DNA of 64,000 nucleotides from Rhynchopus euleeides (lineage: Eukaryota; Euglenozoa; Diplonemea; Diplonemida; Diplonemidae), in the NCBI GenBank assembly GCA_963210315.1, contig OY723287.1, positions 496,001-560,000 of the forward strand. The letters are read 5' to 3'. The translations under genes were made by a program, and so were the position numbers. Below the pieces are notes generated by a model. It had not been told where the DNA came from. It did no database searches and was given only the letters and a program-made list of their open reading frames with translations. Positions 9,366-18,895 of this stretch are shown piece by piece; within the stretch, counting starts at the first letter, position 1, and each line of letters begins with the position of its first letter.

Positions 9366-10216
9366 ACCAGGGTGTTCGCTATCTCCCACCTTCCTCAGAG
9401 ACTGTGGGAGAAAGGGGTAAAATTGCCGCCTCGAATTTTTTTTCGCGCGCGCTTCGCGCGCGCGAAATCATGCAACATCGGCCCCTCAGACAAATTGCCT
9501 CAAGGGTCCAGACCAGGGTACTATATAGGTTTGGCGCAAGGGGCCCATTTCGCGGTTCGCGGCTGCAAAATGGAGGTTTTGCGGCAATCAGTGAGTACTT
9601 CGGGAGTTGGTGACGAGCCCAAAAACAGGATCACGGACCGTCGCCGATGCCCGTTCTCGAGAAGGAAGGGCACGGTCACATGCGCTCGTTAGTTCCTGTT
9701 GGACAGACTTCACAGGTCACAGGGGGGTCTGGGGGGCGGAGCCCCCCAGCCGCCGGAGGCCACGGTAGTGAACATTTGTCAGCCTCGTCCCCGAGTCCGC
9801 TTCATAGTCAAACACCACATACAGACAACGTGCACCTTGAGACAGCATGCTCAAGAGGTACATCGGCCTGGTGCCTGTAGCAGGCCACTATGCTCTTGGC
9901 TTCGGCCTCCTCTGGCTTTGACCATGCTGATGCCGGCAATAGCTCCGACGGTCCCCAGCAGGTTCAGATCTCGCTTCTTTGGGTTATTTCCGCCCCGTGC
10001 GAAGCGTGGTGGTATCAATTTGTACGACAGGGTGCTGCCCTTCTCCTTCAGAACCCCTTCCCACCTGAGGCAAAAACTTCCGAGAAACTTTTTTTTATTT
10101 AATTTCTCCCCCTTGGGAGAAATGCCCGGGAGAGAGGTGGGAGAAGGGTTTTCCCAGAATCATTTTTTTAACGAAATAGGCCCCTATTTCTCCCCGAGCG
10201 AACGCCCTGGTCACAA
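9366..10216. other. Insertion-like segment specific to copy 1
   Basis: This stretch separates the NLR 5' flank from the repeat that directly abuts it in copy 2. It contains a perfect hairpin of CGCGCGCGCTTCGCGCGCGCG near 9443-9463, a short form of the GC-palindrome repeat near 9719-9780, and fragments around CTCCCCCTTGGGAGAAATG near 10110. I see no supported gene. Confidence 0.5.
9715..9785 (+). repeat. GC-palindrome dispersed repeat
   Basis: Core GGGGGGCGGAGCCCCCC plus CAGCCGCCGGAGGCCAC and GGTAGTGAACAT. Confidence 0.85.
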
Positions 10217-10450
10217 CGGCATACGCGCAAGGGCTTGGTGACAAGACAGGCACACCCCACAGGGGGTCTGGGGCGGAGCCCCAGCCGTTGGAGGCCACGG
10301 TAGTGGATATCTGTTCACAGGTTGACATGATCCATGTCATGTCAAGCCCCTGACCAAAGTCGGTGGGTCGTTGGGTCGATAGTTAGGAAGCAGGGGTATT
10401 CCTAACTTTCCAGGGTCGGGGGAAAACCGGGTCGATGGGGGGAAAGCAGT
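10217..10450 (+). repeat. Composite dispersed repeat (GC palindrome plus GGGTCGATAG tail)
   Basis: It starts CGGCATACGCGCAAGGG, contains the palindromic core, then CATGATCCATGTCATG and repeated GTGGGTCG/GGGTCGATAG words. It matches 53157-53390 very closely. Confidence 0.85.
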
Positions 10451-10675
10451 GATCTCGCTGGGCTCGTGCCCAAAACTTTAATAGGTAGGGCAGCTGCCCT
10501 ACCTGGTAAAGGGGGAAAAAGTGTCACTTCAACTCTGCCGCTCTTTCTCTACTGTTGATACTTCGTTTGATGCGTTGACGCTTCCACACACACTTACAAA
10601 CCCACTTGCCTGATGAAGGGGGTGGTGTGTAGAGCACGTTTGGCAGAGCTGAATGACACTTTCCGCGCGAAAGTC

Positions 10676-10960
10676 GTGTGCGTAAAAAAAATTCGCGCGC
10701 TTCGCGCGCAAACGTGAGCGCTCGGCTAGTGGATCATCCGTGTCTATCGTACCACAGGCGGTTCATGACATCCAGGAGCCAGCAGACCGCCTACAGGGGG
10801 TCTGGGGGGCGGAGCCCCCCAGCCGCCGGAGGCCACGGTAGTGAACATCTGTTCTCAGGCTGACATATCGTCCATGACATGTCAATCACCGACCAAATTC
10901 GGTGGGTCATTGGGTCGACAGTCCGGAATCGCCTTGCTACCTGGGCCCCAGTGGGGCCCA
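10676..10960 (+). repeat. Composite dispersed repeat with CG hairpin
   Basis: The hairpin TTCGCGCGCTTCGCGCGC near 10690 is followed by the palindromic core near 10800-10840 and the GGTGGGTCATTGGGTCGACA tail. Similar CG hairpins occur near 11148 and 53435. Confidence 0.75.
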
Positions 10961-11144
10961 GGGGGCGGGGGCAGATCAGAAATAATATTCTTGGTAGGGC
11001 AGGCTGGTCAGGCCTGCCCTACCAAGGTTTCGGACAGAAATTAAATAGGTAGGGCAGCTGCCCTACCTGCCTGACCAGGCGCGAGATCGCTGGGGGAAAG
11101 GGGGGGAGCTGGGCAAAGACTGTCAAAAAGGGGGGTAAAACTTT

Positions 11145-11395
11145 TTCGCGCGCTTCGCGCGCGAAACGTGCGCGCTCAGCTAGCAGCTCCATAGTGGCCC
11201 GTGTTTTCTTCGCGCCCATTGCATCTGCAACTTCCTTGGGGTGCAGGACCTCCCCATGATTGACGGGGTGGGCAGCATGACAGACGATGACGTAGCATCG
11301 ACCCACAGGGCTTGCACTTTTTGGGACTCCCCCTGAAACAGCTGCGTGATGAACTCATGTTCAAAAGATGGCATAGGCTACCTTTCAAACGGGGG
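11145..11395 (+). repeat. Duplicated repeat-flank segment with CG hairpin
   Basis: It runs from TTCGCGCGCTTCGCGCGCGA through GCTCAGCTAGCAGCTCC to the mirror region at 53430-53690 in copy 2. It has no gene-like frame conserved between the two copies. Confidence 0.7.
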
Positions 11396-11559
11396 GTGCC
11401 TGTCCCTGTTGGACAGGCACAGGGCACGGGGAGGTCTGGGGGGCTCTGCCCCCCAGCCGCCGGAGGCCACAAACATTTATTCCTGGCGGGCGCAGATTCG
11501 GTGTGAATTGGGCTGCATCCTGAGTGGCCAGACCCTACCCGATGTGACGGTAAATTGTC
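11396..11559 (+). repeat. GC-palindrome dispersed repeat, long type
   Basis: Almost identical to 2911-3072 and 53699-53873. Confidence 0.85.
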
Positions 11560-11573
11560 GCGCAAGGACACGC

Positions 11574-11830
11574 TACATGGGGGGTCTGGGGCGGAGCCCC
11601 AGCGTTGGAGGCCACGGTAGTGGACATCTGTTCACAGGTTGACATGATCCATGTCATGTCAAGCCCCTGACCAAAGTCGGTGGGTCGGTGGGTTGATGGG
11701 TTGGTTGGTCGATGGGGCGATCCCCTTAACCCATCAACCCAGAAATTCGGTGGGTCGGTGGGTCGATGGGTCGATGGAAAAAGTGGGGGGGCGGGGAACC
11801 GGTTTTTGGTGGGTCGATGGGTCGATAGTT
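11574..11830 (+). repeat. Composite dispersed repeat with GGGTCGATGG array
   Basis: Palindromic core followed by a short tandem region of GGTGGGTCGATGG words. It matches 53886-54170 and ends at AGTTAGGAATTGCCCTG, which also occurs near 34233, after which the two duplicated regions diverge. Confidence 0.8.
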
Positions 11831-12201
11831 AGGAATTGCCCTGCAAGGGAGGAGGCAGGGGGGGGGGGGGGGGGCGGGGGACCGACCAATCGTTGTTGCC
11901 ATGCATATCCAAACGGTGCCTGTCTGAGGATGCCGCTGGCACGATGCCTTTGTCGCTTGGCGTCGGGTTTTTTTTAGGGCAAGCAAGCTGGGTATGTTTC
12001 TTCCAAAAGCCAAATGTGTTACTTTGAGAGAAGGGTGAATAGTGACGGGTGTGGGGGTGAGTTCCAGACATATATCCCTCGGGGGGGGGGGAACCCAGCC
12101 CCGAATTTCATTTGTGCGCTGGCTCGTCACCTGTGTGCATGGCAAACACACGCGCTGCCAGCAGCACCCCGGTTCAAACACACAGCCACCCCCCCTCCAC
12201 C

Positions 12202-13749
12202 TCACGCCGTCTCCACCATCCGAACCGGATCCGCGTGCACAACACCACCACCGCCACCACCAACCTCTCCACACGCCCCGACACCACCCCCTCCTCCTGC
12301 CACACTTGCAGGGGCGGCGGGCTGGGGACAGCACGTGGCTGCTGCCGCTCCAGTAGCATCCTCACCCCCACACTGGGCTGCCGCCGTCGGCTCCTTAGGG
12401 ACCGCCTCCTTCTGGCTGGGGCCCACCTCCGCCGCCGCCGCCTCCACACCCACACCGCTGGGGGCAGCGCTGTCTGACGCAATACACGCTGCGGCAGGCG
12501 CCTTGGCACGGCGGGCCTTGCGAGGCTTTCCGAGATCAGTGTCCCACTTGTTGATGACAAGGGCTGCCAGGGCGTGCGACGCGCATCGCGCGACGACAGG
12601 GTCGACGCCTTCGAAGGTGTGCAGGGCGGCAGAGGCGTAGGGCACCAAATGCCGCGAGATGCGCAGCTTCGCTGCGTCGCTGGGGGCACACTTCGCCAGG
12701 CGTGCCGCCATGATGCAGCACAGCGCCAGGAGCTCCGGGTCGGCATGCGAGGACATAACCTTCTTCACGCAGCAGGCGAACTCATCGAGGCGGGATGGGT
12801 ACTCCCCAACGTGCGGCAGCAGCGCTGCGATCAGCTTCCCCGACAGCTCCCCGTTGGCGCCGTGCGTCTCGCAGCACTGCAGCATCGACACCACTGCGGT
12901 GCTCTTCCGCACCTCCGGGATGAGGGCCGCCACATCCTGCACCTTGGAGATGAAGGACACGGCACACCCCGCCACCTCTGTGTTGCAGATGTGCGTCTGC
13001 AGCGCTTCGGCGACGTAATCCAGCACAACACCTTCCATCACAAGCCACTCCCGTGTGGCGGCGTCCTCCGCCAGCTCGTTGAAGCAGGAAAGGCCCGACA
13101 CGCACAGCGGGGCGGAGTCTGGGTGGCGGTGCATCGCAGCAAGGACGTGTCCCACCATCCCGTTGCGGATGAAGCGCAGCCTGCTGGTGGGGTCGCGGGC
13201 CAGCGTGTTTGCGACAGCACAGCCGTGCATCTGGATGTCTGTCTTCAGAGGATACCCCGACATGGCAGCAGCAATGAGGATGGTGCCGCCGCCAGCGTAG
13301 CCACGGTCCTTCTGCATCTGGTCCAGCAGTGGTGAGGTGAAGGCGTAGAAGGCATCCGCGTTTTGCTCGTCGGAGAGCAGGTGCCGCAGCGCGTTGAGGC
13401 AGGAGATGATGATCAGCGACTTTTTCCCCATCCAGCGCTGCAGGCAGCACAGGAGGGTGTCGACGCCCTGCTCCGCACCGATGGTGGCCCGGTTGGTCTC
13501 CTCCAGCGCAAACCAGGCGGCTTCTTCGCAGCCCTTTGCGGCTCTGATGGGGTCGTGCGATGCGGCACGCCGCAGGGTCTTCTGGATGGTCGCAGAGTCG
13601 GCAAATTTTATCGGCTGATCCCGCGTGTCGTAGCAAAAGGTGGACGCCGCCGTCTGTGCGCTGGAACAGCACACGCTGGCGAAGTCAGGTGCCATCTCCA
13701 TCAGCACGGCGACATCATCCTCATTCTGCTGTGCGCTGAAGTCGGGCAT
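12202..13749 (-). CDS. Armadillo/HEAT-like helical repeat protein
   Basis: A 515-residue intronless frame with ATG at 13749 and TGA at 12202. Residues about 50-400 are alpha-helical with repeated hydrophobic patterns typical of armadillo/HEAT solenoids (for example LALCCIMAARLAKCA and HALAALVINKW). Solenoids of this kind bind other proteins and have no enzyme activity of their own. The C-terminal 110 residues are Ala/Gly-rich low complexity and probably disordered. It heads a run of four co-oriented genes. No signal peptide or membrane segment is seen. The family assignment is from pattern only, so the partner is unknown. Confidence 0.75.
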   Translation of the reverse strand: MPDFSAQQNEDDVAVLMEMAPDFASVCCSSAQTAASTFCYDTRDQPIKFADSATIQKTLRRAASHDPIRAAKGCEEAAWFALEETNRATIGAEQGVDTLLCCLQRWMGKKSLIIISCLNALRHLLSDEQNADAFYAFTSPLLDQMQKDRGYAGGGTILIAAAMSGYPLKTDIQMHGCAVANTLARDPTSRLRFIRNGMVGHVLAAMHRHPDSAPLCVSGLSCFNELAEDAATREWLVMEGVVLDYVAEALQTHICNTEVAGCAVSFISKVQDVAALIPEVRKSTAVVSMLQCCETHGANGELSGKLIAALLPHVGEYPSRLDEFACCVKKVMSSHADPELLALCCIMAARLAKCAPSDAAKLRISRHLVPYASAALHTFEGVDPVVARCASHALAALVINKWDTDLGKPRKARRAKAPAAACIASDSAAPSGVGVEAAAAEVGPSQKEAVPKEPTAAAQCGGEDATGAAAATCCPQPAAPASVAGGGGGVGACGEVGGGGGGVVHADPVRMVETA

Positions 13750-14836
13750 CTCGTGGGGTGGTGAGCCGGCGTGGGATATGCCCAGGTTCGAACCGCAGGG
13801 GGCAACGCGGGTTTTCAGCGTGCCACCCCCGGGACTGCCAGGGTGTGGTGGTTTCGCCCGTCCGGTATTCTATTTTCTTTGGCAGGCCTTTATGATTTGT
13901 GTATTGTGTAAGTTGTGTAAGATATGCCAGACCTGCGATGGGGTGGTTGTGTGCATTTACATCAGCAGCCCTGCTTGATTTCGGACAGGACGGATTGGGC
14001 AGTTGGGCAGTTGACGGACCTGGGGATGAGGGCGTGGGGGGAGGGGGGGAGGCGTGCCGTGTGTTGGGACTGACTACACTCTACTATTCTTATCCCAAAA
14101 GAATACAACACGAAGGAACGGGAGTGTGGGGTATGTCGGAGGCCAGAACTAACGGAATGCCCAGTGCGTCTGCGCAGAACAGAGGGGCGGGGGCGGATGG
14201 AGAAAGAGAGATATAATGGAGGGTCGCCGCTTTGGCAAGGTTCGGTGTTGCATCCACCTATACAAATAGGTGGGGATGCACTAACAAAAACCCACCGTTT
14301 TCTGCACCGCAGCGAAAGGACTCGCAAAGAAACAACATCATACGCACGCATTTCGCTTTAATGTAGACACCCTGTCCAGCAACTGTAGGATAACAGCTCC
14401 GGATTTTTTTTGGCTGAGCGCCACACTTGTGTTCTCTAGTGGGGCTGTGTTAAAGCCCCTGCGAAGGTGGCGTGCCGGTGAGGGATCTGAAAGATTTCAT
14501 CCGTACGATTCTCGCTTTCGTCGCTCGGAAATTTTGCAAATAAAAGAGAAGGCCGGCCGCCGCAACCGAAAAAAAGCGGGAATTTAACTTCCCAAAAGAG
14601 GCCAGCACCTTTTTTCGGAAAAACGGCGGGGGAAACAACGGGAGGCTTTATTTACGCCTAACAAAGGGAGCGAGAGCTGCATACCCCGCGAAGGGGACTC
14701 CGTGCTGACTGAGGTGGATAGATCCCCCCCCCCCCCTCCCCTCCCCTCCCCCCCCAACCCCACCCAAAAGCCACGGCAGCTCGGGGCCACTGCAGCCCCC
14801 GTTGTTGATGCCGCAACAGTCCCCTGCGCTATTTAT
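13750..14836. other. Intergenic region
   Basis: No supported gene. Short homopolymer tracts occur (C-run at about 14727-14740), with a small palindrome CACCTATACAAATAGGTG near 14257-14274. Confidence 0.6.
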
Positions 14837-15799
14837 CTAAATGATATCCTCGTTGTCAGGGTCTGTGTCACGCACATTCGCCCACGTGTCATCAGACGCG
14901 ACGGAGATTGACGACTGCGATGTGCGCACCACCACCACAGAGGCCTCTGAGTCGTCCATATCCATCTTGGTATGCCGCAGCACCCTGTGCCCCACCCCGC
15001 CAACCAGCCCCGTTGGGCTGACCGCCGGCGTCGTGTCGGGTGACCACGGCTCTGCCCCTGTCCCAGCCCCGGCCCTCATCCCTGCGGCACCATTCCCGCC
15101 CTGCCGATACTCCGACTCAGACGACGAGTCGTCGTAATACGCGGGCACATCGCCACCCATGTCACCGCTGCTGCCGCTACCCCTGCCACCACCGCTGCCC
15201 TGGGGATGTGTTGCGTTCGTTTGCCTCCTCGAGCGGCCTGCACCGGCACCGCCGTCAGCACCCCCAACAGACCCAGCCTCCATGTCGTCCGTCTCCCCGA
15301 GGGTGCTGGTGAAGGACCCGCTTGGGAAGACAGCTGTGCCGCGATCCTCCATCACAGGGCGTGTCTGGGTCGACACCGATGTCCCCCGCTGGGGCCACCC
15401 CCCATTGGACCCTGCAAATGAGTTTGGGGGGCGGTAGTCAGGCGTGAGCCCTCCATAGGGCGCGTCCCTCGGCAAGCGCTCCGTGTATGCGCTGTGCACC
15501 TGGAGGGACGCCTTGCGCGACCCGGGGTCGGAGGACGGGGCGACGGGGTACACCCCCTCCTCCTCCTCGTCGGTCCCATTCGCCCCGGTTGCATCGTCAT
15601 CTTCTTCGTCCTCTTCGTCCTCCTCCTCCCCGTTGGAGTCCTCCGCCATGTCGTCGTCGCTGAACATCTTTTCACGCTCCAACCTCCGCTTCCGCAGGTC
15701 GAGGTAAACCCATATGGCAACAGCGACTAACACCAGCAGCAGCACCAGCATAAACCCCGAATTGGTTGCATAGAGCTCTGATATGTCAAGCAGAGGCAT
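14837..15799 (-). CDS. Single-pass membrane protein with acidic, disordered tail
   Basis: A frame of 320 residues from the ATG at 15799. The upstream in-frame stretch is an artefact of the pyrimidine-rich leader. Residues about 15-36 form one strongly hydrophobic segment (FMLVLLLVLVAVAIWVYL) followed at once by basic residues (RKRRLEREK), which by the positive-inside rule puts the long C-terminus in the cytosol. Residues about 45-80 are almost purely Asp/Glu (EEEDEEDEEDDD), and the rest is Gly/Ser/Pro-rich. The last residues are Asp/Glu-rich. No family is recognised. A conserved element of about 60 bp lies 102-162 nt upstream. Confidence 0.65.
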   Translation of the reverse strand: MPLLDISELYATNSGFMLVLLLVLVAVAIWVYLDLRKRRLEREKMFSDDDMAEDSNGEEEDEEDEEDDDATGANGTDEEEEGVYPVAPSSDPGSRKASLQVHSAYTERLPRDAPYGGLTPDYRPPNSFAGSNGGWPQRGTSVSTQTRPVMEDRGTAVFPSGSFTSTLGETDDMEAGSVGGADGGAGAGRSRRQTNATHPQGSGGGRGSGSSGDMGGDVPAYYDDSSSESEYRQGGNGAAGMRAGAGTGAEPWSPDTTPAVSPTGLVGGVGHRVLRHTKMDMDDSEASVVVVRTSQSSISVASDDTWANVRDTDPDNEDII

Positions 15800-15900
15800 T
15801 GCAAAGGCAAGGTGGGGGGATGTGGGGTGTAGTGAACCACCACGGCTATTCAGAGGGATAGGGGATGAAGAGGGGAGAGAGAGAGAGAGAGGGGGGGGGG

Positions 15901-15961
15901 GTAGTGAAATAGAAAAAGAAGAGAGCACAAGAATGATTATTACCCTTCACTCGTTATGCAG
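15901..15961. promoter_or_regulatory. Conserved 60-bp upstream element, copy A
   Basis: On the plus strand it contains GTAGTGAAAT, GAGCACAAGAATGAT and CTTCACTCGTTATGCAGG in that order, preceded by a G run. Copies B (18105-18163) and C (39251-39308) share all three blocks at equal spacing. The CTCGTTATGCAG block is 151 nt upstream of the ATG of the minus-strand gene at 15799. Orientation is undecided: read on the plus strand, its end also looks like a pyrimidine-tract/CAG acceptor. Confidence 0.65.
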
Positions 15962-16678
15962 GAGAGAGAAGGGGGGGGGGTCAATTAAATGCCAGTGCAA
16001 TCGGATTGCACTCTGGGTCACACAGCAGCAGACCGGGTGCTGTTCGGATGGGTGTGTGACCGAACAGGGGAGGGGGGGAGAGAGCGCCTGGTGTGTGGGT
16101 GTGTCCCGTTTGTGGTGTGGGAATCACCCTGTCCTGTGCAGTGATGTGTGTGGTTCACTGGATTGAATAAGCAGGTTGTGTGCCCGAGCACCGGTGATAT
16201 GTGCGTCATCAATGGGGCATGGGGGGGGTGGGTGGGTGGAGCAGTTTGCGACAGGGATAGACTTCAGATCACATCGGGCAAGCTTCGGGCCAACTTTCAC
16301 AAGGCGCTGCGCCCGACCTGTGTTACAGCGATCCGTTGTGGAGGGCAAAAAGGGGGGCCTTGCTGGGGGAAGGAAGGCTGGAGAGGGGGGCGGTGGGGAT
16401 GGTTAGGCTAGGCGCTGTCAGGAAGGGGAACTGCCAGCAACGACCATCGCTATATGGCACACAAGAAAGGAGAGGGCGGGGGTGTGAGCGGATGGATTGG
16501 CTATGCGAGAGAGAGAGAGAATATATATTTCAACTCCGCCGAGAAAACACCTACACTCCCCACCCCCCCACCCCCTCACAACCGCAGATAGAACACACAC
16601 CACACAGGAATCACACCCACACCAACACGACGCAATCAATACCCTACTCCCCCCTCCCCCCCCCTCCAGCAAAGACCA
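15962..16678. other. Intergenic region
   Basis: Rich in G runs and GA repeats (GAGAGAGAGAGAG near 16506). No conserved frame or RNA gene seen. Confidence 0.6.
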
Positions 16679-18007
16679 TCATGCACAGAGGATATCGCCC
16701 CACCCAGCATCCTTCACTGCAGTGTACATAATAGCATGGGGGGGTTTTAGGGTGCCACCTGAGGAAACCACAGCAGGCGCACCCCCAGCCGCGCCCCCTT
16801 CTGGATCCGCCGCAGCTACACTCTGCAGCACGGCATACGCCGCAGAGTCGAACGCATCGGCCGCAGCGATGCAGTCCTTCAGCGCGCCAACTGCCGCCTC
16901 CACCGCAATCCTCCGGGGGATCTTCTCGTTGATAAGGGCCAGGCTGGATGGGGTTGCCCGCTGCTCCACCTCGGCCACCGCGCGCTTCAGCGCCCTCCGC
17001 TCATCCTTCGAGGCCCCCCTCTGCAAGGCATCCTCCACCGCACGCTGTGCGGAGAGCCACTCCCGGTGGCACTCCTGCATCAAGATCTCCGTGTTCCCCT
17101 TAACCTTCCGCAGCTCCCGCTTGAGGGTGAACAGCTGGCTCCGGAGCACCTCTGTCCGCGCCACACAGTTCGAATCATATGAATCCCCCACCGGCAGAGG
17201 CGTCGCGGGTGCCCCTCCCCCTGGGGCCCCTGCCACCACCTCGGCGCGCGGCAGCAGGTCGTCGCAGAGGAAGTTGCGCCTCGCAGCCAGGTCTGCTGCA
17301 AGCATCCCGACGAGGGAGGTGGGGCCGAAACCACGGCTTCCCCGGGAGGTGGGGGGTGGCGCGGCGGCAGCGGGAAACTCTGCCAGCCGCGCGGGGTCCG
17401 CGGAGCGGAGCGACGCCGCAAAGGCGGGGGCGGATGACGGGGAGGGAGGGGAGTGGGGGGAGGGCGCCGAGGAGGAGGAGGCACGGCATCCCTCTTCAGG
17501 TTGACCCTTCTGCTCATCCTGCTGCTGCTGCTGCTGCTTCGCAGCAGCGGCCCCGAACACCCATCCCCAGGTTAGCCCGAAGAGGGATTCAGCCGGGCTG
17601 GTTTCCCCCGCTGGCGCGGTGGGGGTGGGGGTGGCGGTGGCGGTGGTGGGAGGAGGAGGAGGACCCTCTCCCACTGGTGGTGGTGGTGGCGGTGGCGATG
17701 CCGTGTCACCCCTCTCTCCGTGGGGTGGCGGGACGAGCCGCAGGCTGGCTCCGGGTGCGGGGTGGTGGTGAGCGCCGCCGATGCTTCCGCAGCGATCCAG
17801 CAGGAGCAGCTCGCTGCCGAGGCAGGTGCTGCGTGGGTGGGGGCCCTTCTGCTGTGCCTCTGCCCCGCCCTCAGCAGGGGCCTGCCCGGAGACTGGCAGT
17901 GGGGCCGCCCTGAGGTCCTGCAGCAGCTCCTCCAGCTTGGCACACCACAGTGTGACTGTTGCTGCATACCCACCGCCTGGCCCAGGCGGGGGGCAGTGTG
18001 TTGGCAT
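16679..18007 (-). CDS. Unrecognised low-complexity/coiled-coil protein
   Basis: The frame gives 442 residues from the ATG at 18007. An upstream in-frame ATG at 18076 would add 23. I prefer 18007 because it places the conserved upstream element (18105-18163) 145 nt away, as in the neighbouring gene. The N-terminal half is Pro/Thr/Gly-rich with a poly-Gln run (seven Q) near the middle. Residues about 290-400 are charged and helical (LRSQLFTLKRELRKVKG, DERRALKRAVAEVEQR), probably a coiled coil. No known domain, signal or membrane segment is visible. The C-terminus may lie in an unrecognised exon. Confidence 0.6.
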   Translation of the reverse strand: MPTHCPPPGPGGGYAATVTLWCAKLEELLQDLRAAPLPVSGQAPAEGGAEAQQKGPHPRSTCLGSELLLLDRCGSIGGAHHHPAPGASLRLVPPPHGERGDTASPPPPPPPVGEGPPPPPTTATATPTPTAPAGETSPAESLFGLTWGWVFGAAAAKQQQQQQDEQKGQPEEGCRASSSSAPSPHSPPSPSSAPAFAASLRSADPARLAEFPAAAAPPPTSRGSRGFGPTSLVGMLAADLAARRNFLCDDLLPRAEVVAGAPGGGAPATPLPVGDSYDSNCVARTEVLRSQLFTLKRELRKVKGNTEILMQECHREWLSAQRAVEDALQRGASKDERRALKRAVAEVEQRATPSSLALINEKIPRRIAVEAAVGALKDCIAAADAFDSAAYAVLQSVAAADPEGGAAGGAPAVVSSGGTLKPPHAIMYTAVKDAGWGDILCA

Positions 18008-18104
18008 GTCAGGGGGGCAGGGAAGAGTGACTGCCGTGTATCGCCCTGGGTGTGGCTGGGGGGTGGCTGCATGCATAGGCGGGTGGGGTGGGGAGGGGGG
18101 GGGG

Positions 18105-18163
18105 GTATTGAAATAGAAGTCGAAGGAAGCACAAGGGTGATCCTCCCTTCACTCGTTATGCAG
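18105..18163. promoter_or_regulatory. Conserved 60-bp upstream element, copy B
   Basis: GTATTGAAAT, GAAGCACAAGGGTGAT and CTTCACTCGTTATGCAGG in the same order and spacing as copies A and C. The CTCGTTATGCAG block lies 145 nt upstream of the ATG at 18007. Confidence 0.65.
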
Positions 18164-18895
18164 GTTGAGGTGGGTGGGTGAGGTCAGTGTCGGGGCGGGG
18201 TCGCGAGGAAATGATCTATTGGATGTCTTCTCGCTCTGTGCCAAACTGTGTCAGCTTGTCACCCCCATTTGCGAGGCGGCTCACCATACTGCACATCTGA
18301 GCGAAGGCCCCAATACAAAACCCACCGGGTGGTGGGGGGGAAGGGAATATGGAGTGGCGCCCGCCATCGCATCCTTCCGCCGGGGTGGGGGGGGCACCTC
18401 GGGGGGGTATTCCCTTTGGGCAGAGCGGCGAAGGCCGCCCTCCACTTCAGACACCCCACCCCCTACCCCGCATGGCAACGAGGAGGGGTTCTCTCTCCTC
18501 CCCCCCTCCCCCCCGCAAACCACGCAAAACCGATATGCAGGGCAGTGTGTGTGTGTGTGTTGAGAGATGGTGTCATGATCTGCATCTTTGTTGTGACAGA
18601 GTCCAAAAAAGGCCTTGCGGGACAATAAGAGAGAGAGAGAGAGAGAGGGCGAGAGACAGGTCTTTCTGGGCGTGAGGAGATCACGGCGGGTCACGGCGCG
18701 CAGATGTGCGAGGGCTAGTGAAGTCGGGAGCAAAGTAACACATCGCAGGAGAGAGAGAGAGAGAGAGGGGGGGAGGGAGGAGGTAAGGGTTCTGAGACGA
18801 GAGAGGTTTGCATTTTTTTTCTCGGTCGCTGTTGCGAGAGGTGACGAAGGTCTCCCGCAGGCAGCCGCCCCCACTCCACCCCGTGCCGATCCCGA
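18164..18895. other. Intergenic region with a short dispersed repeat
   Basis: Positions about 18230-18308 (TCGCTCTGTGCCAAACTGTG to CTGAGCGAAGGC) match about 34868-34972 and, reversed, 570-650. The ends form an imperfect inverted repeat (TTCGCTC and GAGCGAA). GA microsatellites stand at about 18630-18648 and 18751-18768. No gene seen. Confidence 0.6.

Larger units (their letters stand above)
1083..9366. repeat. Segmental duplication, copy 1 (NLR gene plus 3' flank)
   Basis: This block matches 46073-53157 in the same orientation. It includes the 3' flank (1083-1937 compares with 46073-46790), the NLR gene and about 150 bp of its 5' flank. Homology breaks near 9366/53157, where copy 2 passes straight into a dispersed repeat (CGGCATACGCGCAAGG), while copy 1 has about 850 bp of other sequence before the same repeat at 10217. 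Copy 1 also holds an extra WD40 fragment (1938-2909) and a second 3' flank (3073-3370). Confidence 0.9.

Noticed and set aside
13771-13800. GGTTCGAACC sequence resembling a tRNA B box
   Set aside because: No acceptor, D-arm or anticodon arm can be folded around it. It lies in the leader of the armadillo-like gene.
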